A stretch of DNA of 64,000 nucleotides from Symbiodinium natans (Eukaryota > Sar > Dinophyceae > Suessiales > Symbiodiniaceae): assembly GCA_905221605.1 (NCBI GenBank), contig CAJNDS010002749.1:117501-181500 (forward strand). The letters run 5' to 3'. A model generated the notes under the pieces. That model had not been told where the DNA came from and ran no database searches. It saw only the letters and a program-made list of their open reading frames with translations. A program made the translations under genes and the position numbers. Shown here in pieces: positions 55,660 through 64,000 of this stretch. Numbering within the stretch: the stretch's first letter is position 1; each line of letters begins with the position of its first letter.

Positions 55660-58600
55660 CTACACTCTTTTGGGCTTTTTCGCATCCAAAACATGGAGTA
55701 GAGAAAGGGTGACTTTATTCCCCCAGGGTGCAAATTTACGGCCCAGGCCCCAATAAGCACATGTTACATTTTCTTGGTTGGTCAGTTCACACCTACAAGG
55801 AGGGGCCCCTTTACTATACTGCTATGATTTAGGGACTTGTAACCTAAGTTAGGGTCCTTATAGCCCAATTAATTTGGGGCTCTTATACCTCTACTTATAA
55901 CTAGGGGGCCCCTCCTTGTACGACGGCCTCCAGTTCTTCGGCATGGGCTGGTTAGTCGCTTGATAGCCCAGCAACCATCTTAGAATCCAGAGGCTAAACC
56001 TTGGGGACGAAATGAGAACCCTAAAAGGGTTTATGGTTCATATTACCTTCATAAGAACTATAGTAGTCTAGGGTATAGGACCCCAATTTTAGGGGTCATT
56101 TCGTCCCCAGAGGCTAAGGAGGCTGGAAGTCTGGAAGCCGGCCGGTGCAATTGAAGATCGGGGGCGGCCGGGTTGCCAAGGCGTGGAGCAACTTATCGAA
56201 CTTTAGCAAGGTGTTGGTTCGCGATTTGCACTGGGGGCATGGAGCCTTCACGAAAGTGAACTGCCCACCAAACATCCTCGTGAGAGGACACGTGTTCGCC
56301 GGAGCGTTCCCAGGTAGGATTTCTAGCAGGCGCTGTTGCAAGGCACCGTTTAGCCAGCGCGCCGTGTTCCAGGAACCGCCACCATGTGCAGCAATGACGG
56401 TGTCTGCCTGCCAGCGTGAAGAGAAGCATCTGATACAATGGAAGTTCAGTGACAACGATTAAACAAAGTCGTGTGATCATGGCATGCCGTACGTACACTC
56501 CCCGAGGCACATGCAGATGTAGCATGTTTGCTGGCTTCCTACTTTCAGTCTTCTTCTCACTCTCCCTCTCTCTCTGCAGAGGTCAGCCTTCACCATGTTT
56601 GACCATGTTTCACCATCTTATATGTTATACAAGTGATAGCTCTGCTCTCCTTCAATGTTGTGTTGACGTCTTTCTCATTTTCAATGGGCTTGGTCACATG
56701 TTTCTCTCGGATTCAACTCACAACGTAGGTCGAAGATCACTTGAGGACCTCTTGCGGATTTGTGGGATCTGTCAGCCTATATGGCAACTCAAGTCTCAGG
56801 AATCTTGCTCTCGTCGAAAACAAACTCCTGGGCCAACAACATCGCATCCCGTGATTGGCCTGCTTTGGGGCAATGGCAAGGAAGTAGAAGAGGATGTTGG
56901 GGTAGAGAACATGGAGGTATTCTTCAGGAGCAATGATCATGACCGAGGCACAAGCTGTGCAGACAGATGGAACTCATACTGGCAAGCACGGAAAACGTGC
57001 AGTCGCAACAGAAATCCTAGTGGTATGGTAGAAGTAGACAATAATCCGCGACACCGACCGAAATGCAACCATGCTCGTCGATCTGTTCTTAAACCAGGCT
57101 TTCGCGAAAACAGGGCAGCGTGAACATATTGGAGATTGAAGTAGCAGTCGCAGTGGCAGTAGTAGTCGTCGTAGTCGTCGTCACACCACACGGAATGCAA
57201 CATGATAGTTTAGGGTTTAGGGTTTAGGGTTTGGGGTTTAGGGTTTAGGGTTTAGGGTTCAGGGTTTAGGGCTTAGGGTTTAGGACGGTTTAGGATCCCG
57301 ATGGCCTGGCGCACGAGGAAGATCTGATCTAAGTAGGGGATGACCCCAAAGGACACAAAAAGCAGCGTGACGTTGGCATAGACTTTGGAGAGTCGCAGGG
57401 CCATCCTTGGGGACGAATTATGAGCCCTAAAAGGGTTTATGGTTCATATTACCGTTCTAGGAACCATAGTGGTATAGGGTATAGGACCCCAATCTTAGGG
57501 TTCATTTGGTCCCCAAGGATCTCGTCACCGTTGCTGACATCCCGCTGCCCGCAGCCGCGCTGCTCAGGCCGCTTGAAACCTTAGCTGCGCAGGTTTCTAG
57601 AAAAACTCAAGTTTAACCTTTGGGGTTCTAGGGGGATTATGGGATTATCGGGAGATTCTATTACCCCAAAAAGGTTAAAGGATTACCTACTCTACTACTA
57701 AGAAACAGCTCTTTGAGGAGATCCTGGTGATCCAGAGGTAGAAGTTGGACTCGGTAGGTGTGATTCGGCAAATCTCAACATTGTAAAGCGTAAGGTTGTG
57801 CTGACTTGCGAGCTCTTGCAAGAAGCGGCAAGCATCTGAGTATACCTGTGGCTTCTGTCTCCACTGCGACTCGAACCAGGGAAGGGCCGCCATTTGATAA
57901 GAAAGTAGCAAAGGAGATCGCCCTTGGCATGACTGGTCTTTATCAAACTTATACCAATGAGGGCCGGTGTACCCACTGGGGCTGGTAAAGACGTGCCTCA
58001 CATGCTGGAGATAAGCATCCTCGTGCAAGCACAAGTCGTGGAAGGACACCTTCATCGCAGAAGGACAGTACTGTATAACCTCAGAAGACAACGACTGCCA
58101 ATCTTCGAAGAGATGAGGCCTGTCCGGAGCCTTGCTCTTGGGGCCATTGGCATACACGGACTTCCCAAAGCCCTTGTAAAGAACAACCCGCGTATCGTTT
58201 CGGTTGAAAGCCGCTGTTTCCAGCAAGTTCTGTAGGATGAAAAGATTTTGCTGATCCGATTGACAATGTCCCGGATTCCCTGTTGTGCAGTCGCCAGCAG
58301 ACACATACGTCATACCCTCCCGAAGAGCTTTCTTCTTCTGGATCTTCCATTTTGTCAAGGCCGCTGCTACATGATCCATCAGCTCACCCTCTACTTTGTC
58401 TTCCAAGATCGTGAAGACGTGGCTCAGTCTTGTGTCCATCTTTCGTCGGACTTGCATCGAATTCCTCAGCGGATGTGTCTTGTGAAGTGGCTTCAAGAAG
58501 TCATTGAGGTCGATGCTTCTGTTCATGGTGCATTGGGCAACCCAGTGCAGTGTCCCTTGGGGATCCAGAACCTCCACAACATCGTACATCTGGCAAGACC

Positions 58601-59003
58601 ATACCTTCTGCGCCTGCGCATATTGGGCACAAAGAATCTTTGATGCGCCATCCCCACAAAGGGTCACATGGTTTTGCTGCAGCTTCCGATAGCTCTGCAG
58701 TCCGAGAAATCTCTCCTCGCACGCGCGGAAAAGGGGCAACGCCTCGGGTGTGTACCGGAAGCGCTGATAAGCTGTGGGCTGGGGCGTCTGGGTGGCAAAG
58801 CTGAAGTCTGTCTGAGAGGACTCGGACTCTGAGCGGTTTGTTGCAATGTCAAGCCCTGGCTTTCTGGCAAGGGTCGTGTCTGCAGTTTCACCTTGGTGCT
58901 TGCCGAAGAAGGAGCGCAAGTCCATGAAGATGCCCAGGGCCGCCAGAAGCAAAAGAAGTCCCAGCGCCAAACTAAGTCTGCGGTTGCAGATCTGCATCGC
59001 CAC
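55660..59003 (-). CDS. type II membrane glycosyltransferase, GT61-like
   Basis: Exons 57707-59003, 57522-57579, 57306-57405, 56123-56407, 55922-55999 and 55660-55792, all in phase. The N-terminus (MAMQICNRRLSLALGLLLLL) is a short cytosolic end and signal anchor, so the enzyme should face the Golgi lumen. Residues of a luminal stem follow. The catalytic core across introns reads FVSFGVIPYLDQIFLVRQ then ADTVIAAHGGGSWNTARWL, like the Q-x-x-L-x-x-A-D-V-x-I-G-x-H-G-A-G-L-x-N motif of GT61 enzymes that add xylose, arabinose or GlcNAc. The usual GAGL is GGGS here. A final exon with an N-glycosylation motif (NVTC) ends at a TAG at 55660-55662. Four of the five introns are introners; the one at 56408-57305 is larger, has a GC donor and holds TTTAGGG repeats. 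Confidence 0.8.
55793..55921. mobile_element. introner, family E (AAGGAGGGGCCC ends)
   Basis: Complete 129-base intron in the glycosyltransferase gene. ACAAGGAGGGGCCC ends are inverted; GT donor and TGTAG acceptor. Splicing joins NWRPS to CELTNQ. Confidence 0.85.
56000..56122. mobile_element. introner, family A
   Basis: Complete 123-base intron in the glycosyltransferase gene. Ends GGGGACG/CGTCCCC with a nearby AGAGGCTAA repeat on both flanks. A GC donor gives an in-frame join in my model. Confidence 0.8.
57406..57521. mobile_element. introner, family A
   Basis: Complete 116-base intron in the glycosyltransferase gene. GAT repeated at both ends, GA donor; joins NGDE to MALRLSK in frame. Confidence 0.9.
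57580..57706. mobile_element. introner, family B
   Basis: Complete 127-base intron. Begins CTTAGTAGTAGAGTAGG and ends GCTAAG in gene orientation; GTTT repeated on both sides with a GT donor. Splicing joins SSKSC to FKRPEQRG. Confidence 0.9.
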
Positions 59004-59009
59004 ATCAGG

Positions 59010-62000
59010 GCGCCGGAGTTGGAAATCTTAGGGGGGGAAGCTTTTGGTGGGTATCTTTCGCGGTCTAACATTCACTTGGTGCGATGTTGTCTGTGTCTTG
59101 AGATGCGGGTTTGATCCAGCATGCGCTGACATTTACACACTCGCGAAACCCTGCCGCACATACTAGCAGCCGGACTGCCCTCAACTCGCTGCACCTTAAG
59201 CCCAAGAAGCACTTCTGAGACCCTCGACACTCAAAGCCACAAACCCTAGCACTCAATCCCTACCCTTTGCTCGACATTGGCTTTTTTTGTGAGGAAGTGT
59301 CACCCATGCTTCGATGAAAACTGGCACCGAACATGTGGGCTCCCTCAACCTTACGAACCCAAACCCTAAACCCTAAACCCTAAACCCTAAACCCTAAACC
59401 CTAAACCCTAAACCCTAAACCCTAAACCCTAAAGCCTAAACCCTAAAGCCTAAAGCCTAAACCCTAAACTAAACCCTCAACCCTCAACCCTAAACCCTAA
59501 AGCTACAAGCCTCAAAAAGAGTTTATGTAGGCTTTTGAGGGGCCCACGGCACCAAAACTGAAAGACATGCTCAGGATGCTTCGCACTTGAGCTCTGCACG
59601 GTTTACGCAGCCTTTTAACTTGTGGGGTTTATAGGGTTTAGGGTTTAGGGCCTAGGGCTTGAGGCCTCCTTCAAAAGGGCTCATGATTCCGATCAAGCTT
59701 TGCACCCACATATTCGAAAGACTCGACAGGGCTTTAGGGCGATCACCTTCAGAGGGATCACACCACAGACTTGTGTAGGTCTGGCGCTTGCGACTCTTGG
59801 CTTCGCGGAGTCGCTCCCCCCGCCTAAACTTGTCAAAGTTTCGGTCTGACCCTGTGCAACACAGTTTAAGAAACTCCTTTTTGCCCATGCCCCTCAAAAA
59901 GAACTCTTAAAGGAACCTCCATTCTACTCCAGATAGACTCTAAGAGAGTTGTCCGGGTGTGGAGTTTCGGGGGTCAAGCCATTTTGTAGTCAGAAGCCTA
60001 TTCGAGGTCTTCCTGAGAGGGATAATGCCCTTCCAGCATATTAGAAGATAGAAAAGTTTCTAATTGAGATTTTATGATTTTTCAATTAGAAATGTATTTA
60101 GTTTATAAGGGGCCCTATGAATTCATATTAAGATAGCGAGCCCCATGAATAATGATAATATGAAGAGATGTGTGACTAACCGCATGAATTCTCTACAGGA
60201 TCATGATGGACGCTTCTCTCTTCTACAATCTCATAGTGTTATTATCATGACGGCGCAATCATAATATCTTTGTGTGCGCCTTTAATATACTAATAATACA
60301 CCCGGGCTCACTGTAATTCTCTTAATATATGCCCGGGAATTCTCGTAATAATACTAAATATCCGGGGCTTACAGTATATTTATTCTTGCCCCGGGGAACG
60401 TTATGATAATATTATTCACGGCCCCAAAGGACTTATAATATTGGGCCGTGAGAACTAAACCAATAAAGTGAAGATAATATCAATTATTAATGCGTTTGTA
60501 AGTGAACGAAGTGAGTGCACGAAACGTACGAATAATATGAACGAAACACGAAGAGAGCAGTGAATTAGAGAACGAAATGAGGGACGGGTCTCAAAGTTGG
60601 GTCTTTCGGGCAGGAGGATCCTAAGAAGAATTGAGGCATAATCCTTTTCCCTCAGTTTAGGACCTTTATGTTTGCTGGGTCCCCTCAAATTCAAGCCCAA
60701 ACCAAGTCGTTTGGGGGATGCCTACTTTTCCCCCGGCAGGCAAGGAGTGGAATGAGGGGTGCCATCGTTGAAGGGGGGCTCAGGACATGCCAGTTGTCTA
60801 GTCTCGGGATGCAACCAGCCCTAAACCCTAAACCCTAAACCCGAGACCCCAGCTTCCAACCTTTCCCCCTTTCTGTCGACAGCTGACCCTTCATCGACAG
60901 GGTCACGCAAGAACACCAGAGTGTACAAAACCGCTTACTCCGATCTACATGCAGACCAAGGCATATACCCTCTCTGAAAAGGAGAGTGCGGCGACGGGTA
61001 TCCGAACACGAACATCCTGACTCGGAAGATTCTGCATGAAGCAGCTCCGGGATCACAGGGGAGAGGCGGCGCCGACCCAGCGCCCCTAAACACCAAACGC
61101 CCGCACGCTGAACCCTAAACCCCCATACATCCCTCAACCCGGTTGAAAAACCCAAAGGCTTCAACCCCCGAACCCTCAACCCCCCAAACCCTCAAGACCC
61201 CGCAGCCCCTAAACCCACAGAGTCTCGAAGCCGTTTGTTGAACTCAAAAAAATCCGAGAGAACCGAGCCGTGGTGGTGGCAGCGCTCAGAGAGTTTCTGC
61301 TCAGGAACCCAGATTTCAGACAGCCTTGCGCCATTGAAGTTGAAGATGTACGGCTGTTGGGCTTTTTCCGAGTGTCGTCGCTTAGGGTGCAGATTTGGCT
61401 TTAGAGGTTAAGGTTTAGGGGTTGAGGTAATTCGCATCGGCTTCCAGCCGAGAGCGTCTAGAACAAGCAGACCAGGATAAGTCTCCTTCCCCCCCTTCTC
61501 AACCCCCCCCCTCCCCCCTGTGCCCGCATCGTTTGGAGGAGCCAGCCGCAGACCGTTGGGGGACTCTGCCAGGAAGACCCTGGCAGGAAGAATTCTCTGC
61601 GCACGCAACTGTTTTGTTTGGGGGTGGGGCTATGCCTATTGTAGTTCCTTTTTGGGTTTGTTAAAGGGGATCCCAGTATCGGGTCTGGGTCTAGATCAGG
61701 TGTGCTTTCAATGGGAGGTTAGTAAGAAAGGAGCCCCGGAACCGCCCTTTTTGCATCCGGACTTCTGTGGGTATCGCCCTAAACACTGCACTAAGGCCCA
61801 AAAAACCCTGAAACCCAAACTGCAGGGTGGGTGCTAGGCTCGTGCTATGGCTGCGGCTGTCGCGGGCTGCTTGCAGAGCATCATCATCTTTTCTGACCTG
61901 GCGACCAACACAATCACATAATCTGCAGTCAAGCCAGTATGTAGGGGGCCGAAAAAGAGACCTAGACATTGCCATACAAGGGACTTTTCTTTTCCCCCCC

Positions 62001-62640
62001 CCCAACCGGAGGATCTCTATGCTCAGGTGCTAGTTCTTGGGCCCCAGGATGGCCAAAATTCGCACTGCACCCGGTGTAGACTTGCACTTCTACACAGATA
62101 CCGCCCTCAACCGCCTCACGGCTGCAGCGTGCACCGAAAATCACAGGGATGCTGTAACTCTTGCCTTCGCGCTTCGGGGCCTTGTCCGGTTCTGGGGAGC
62201 TTTGCTCCGGGATTTTGCCGCACTTTGGCCTTTTGACCCATCCAGTCGCCGCAGCGCCCGCGAGTGCTTGTCACCCGCTTCGCTGCAGCTGGCTCCCAGC
62301 ACTTCGTGCGAAGCCTTTCTGTACAAAACGGGCCAGGCGAAAGAGCAGGAAAAAGGCAAAGAACTGCGGGGTGAGCTACTGTCACGCCGTCCTGCTGTGA
62401 GCCGACTCAGACACTACACTAGATATCGGAGCAGATCCGGAAACGGAAGTCACAAGAGAAGGCTTCACAACTCTGACTGCTTCGCCAACTCCTGCTTCTG
62501 AGGGCGGCACGAAATTGCCCCAAAACCCTCGCCAAGCGAAACTGTACACTGTAAACATCCCTTGGCCAAGGAGAGCCGGGCTGCGAGAAACTTGTGTGCC
62601 CGCTTGACGGAAAATGTTGGCTGGACACCGCAAGTGTCTA
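59010..62640. other. intergenic region, no certain gene
   Basis: Contains telomere-motif arrays at 59360-59500, an A+T-rich stretch at about 60050-60560 with repeated short palindrome-like segments around CCCGGG, and frames of 60-154 codons on both strands (for example 62037-62501 plus, 61408-61608 minus) that show no motif and overlap each other. Promoters of the glycosyltransferase gene and the 3' end of the LRR gene should lie here. Confidence 0.5.
59360..59500. repeat. CCCTAAA array
   Basis: About 18 units with AAAGCCT variants, in a spacer. Confidence 0.93.
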
Positions 62641-62643
62641 CTC

Positions 62644-64000
62644 TTAACAGTTCAAAGAGTACTTGAAGTAGCTGAGGTTCATGCAGACGCTCGCCGGCAG
62701 CTTGTTTTGCGACAAGTCAACATCCGCATACTCTGGCAGCTGATCAAAGATGCCAGGAGGAAGCACGGACAGGTTGTTGTGCGATAGGTCCAGCTTCAAC
62801 AGCGAGGTCAGCCCACTAAACATGCCCGGAGGAAGGGAGGTCAGGTTGTTGTTCCCCAGGTACAAGGCAAATAAACTGCTGAGGTTATTGAAGACGCCGG
62901 CAGGAAGGGAGCTGAGGTTGTTGGAATCCAAGAACATGCCCTTCCTTGAGGACGCAATGAACCCTAAAATTGGGGCCTAGACCCTACACTACGATAATTT
63001 CCTATTAGGTATATGAACCATAAACCCTTCCAGGGTTCATAATTCGTCCCCAAGGTTCAGATGCGTTAGCCCTCGGAACGCATCTGGAGCCACCGAGCTG
63101 ATATTCTGCTTCGATAGACTCGCCCAGGTACCATGTGGGAACCTGGGGCAGCTCTCCAACCTCCGCAGGCCCAGGTCGTCCGGGCGAGTGCAGATGCATG
63201 GGCCGCAGGCCAGATGGGCCGGCAAGTTCAATGTGATCAGCGCCGTCAAGTTCTGGAAGAGGCTCGGGGACAGAGAAGCGAAGTCATTGTCCCCCAAATG
63301 CAAGGACTCTAACCGGCTCAAGTCGTCAAACATGCCTGAAGGGAGGGCAGTCAGCGCGTTGGACTCCAAACTCAGGTGCTCCAGACTCGTCAGTATGTCA
63401 AAGATGCCCGGAGGCAGTGATGTCAGAGCCATGGAATTCAAACTCAGGGTGGACAGCGAGGTCAAGTCTGCAAACAGATCCTGCGGAAGGCTGACAACTG
63501 CGTTGCCGTCTAGACGCAGGACCAGCAGCGCGTCCAGGCCAGCGAAGAGGTCTGGCGGCAGCGAACTCAGCTTGTTGTGCTCCAAGCTGAGATCCTCTAG
63601 CCTCGTCAGCTTGTGAAAAAGCTCGGGAGGCAGGGAGGCCAGGTCGTTGTCAGACAAGGAAAGCGTGTTCAGATTGGAAATCTTGTTGAAGACGCTCGCA
63701 GCAAGGTCTGCCAGTTTGTTGCCATGCAGGTATAGGTGCTCCAAGCCAATCAGCTTGTCAAAGATGCCTGCAGGCAGCGAAGACAGCCTGTTGCCTTGCA
63801 AGCGCAGCGTCTGCAGAGTTGTGAGCTCATCAAAGATACCTTCCGGCAGCGAGGCCAGCCTGTTGTCAGACAAGTACAACTCCCGAAGCAAGCTGAGCTC
63901 GCGCAGCGCCCCTGCGGCGATACTGCCGAGACTGAGCTCAGCTAAGTCCAGTCGCAATCCAGGAGGGCAGGATTCCAACCTTTTGGGCTCGCAGGGTGCA
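62644..64000 (-). CDS. leucine-rich-repeat protein, 5' end outside window
   Basis: Two exons, 63059-64000 (open to the window edge) and 62644-62944, ending with TAA. At least 13 repeats of about 24 residues follow the typical pattern L-x-x-L-x-L-x-x-N-x-L-x-S-L-P-x-G-x-F, for example LYLSDNRLASLPEGIFDEL. A Cys-rich break (LACGPCICTRPDDLG) separates a first block from the last repeats. Such repeats bind proteins, commonly outside the cell. The intron 62945-63058 is an introner with a GA donor; its removal joins GLTHL to KGMFLDSNNLSSL in frame. No membrane helix is seen in this portion. The N-terminus, including any signal peptide, is missing. Confidence 0.88.
62945..63058. mobile_element. introner, family A
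   Basis: Complete 114-base intron in the LRR gene. GAA repeated at both ends, GA donor; the ends are CCTTGGGGACG and an inverted copy with one change. Confidence 0.9.

Noticed and set aside
56449..57123. 224-codon plus-strand frame
   Set aside because: It lies across an intron of the glycosyltransferase gene, has no motif and no exon-like features.
62037..62501. 154-codon plus-strand frame starting MGPRMAKIRTAPG
   Set aside because: No family likeness, several overlapping frames on both strands, and opposite orientation to all real genes.

Overview
This looks like a stretch of nuclear genome from a dinoflagellate, most likely of the Symbiodiniaceae/Polarella kind. I base this on three things seen in the sequence. 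Every recognisable gene lies on the minus strand in one head-to-tail block. The genes are cut into many very short exons whose introns, when conserved protein families are read across them, start with GT, GC or GA and nearly always end AG before a G. Plant-type telomere motifs (TTTAGGG/CCCTAAA) fill the introns and spacers. No CRISPR array, rRNA, tRNA or bacterial operon signal was seen. All exon models were read by eye without alignment; boundaries quoted to the base restore a known motif or frame, the others carry 'about'.

Layout, left to right (genes read right to left). About 2.3-14.5 kb: an ABCG half-transporter in at least 18 tiny exons, its ATP-binding domain between 7.0 and 14.5 kb and its membrane domain between 2.3 and 5.3 kb; its 5' end is uncertain (a candidate first exon lies at 18.7-19.1 kb). 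19.8-34.0 kb: the most striking locus, a biotin enzyme of about 34 exons that reads as one polypeptide: AccD-like and AccA-like acyl-CoA carboxyltransferase, then the pyruvate/oxaloacetate carboxyltransferase of pyruvate carboxylase, then a biotin carrier domain, with no biotin carboxylase. That is the part list of a transcarboxylase. 35.8-39.5 kb: an unrecognised gene with repeated short SH3/Tudor-like stretches. 39.7-42.3 kb: a cell-surface protein with a bacterial-type adhesin-like domain, a long Ser/Thr stalk, one membrane helix and a cytoplasmic tail. 42.5-46.4 kb: mostly non-coding, with a G-rich tract and a possible ubiquitin relic. 46.5-49.3 kb: a multi-pass membrane protein with a TIR-like segment. 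52.3 kb: one HMG-box-like exon. 54.1-55.0 kb: a Ser/Thr plus SRCR coding remnant with broken frames. 55.7-59.0 kb: a type II membrane glycosyltransferase resembling GT61. 62.6-64.0 kb: a leucine-rich-repeat protein running off the right edge.

Running through all the genes are several families of short inverted-repeat elements of about 85-215 bp that are themselves introns (introners). At most sites the target duplication begins with G and supplies the splice donor (GT, GC or GA), while the element end supplies the AG acceptor. Telomere-like arrays also sit exactly at many intron ends, TTTAGGG at the 5' end and CCCTAAA at the 3' end, so many introns have complementary ends.
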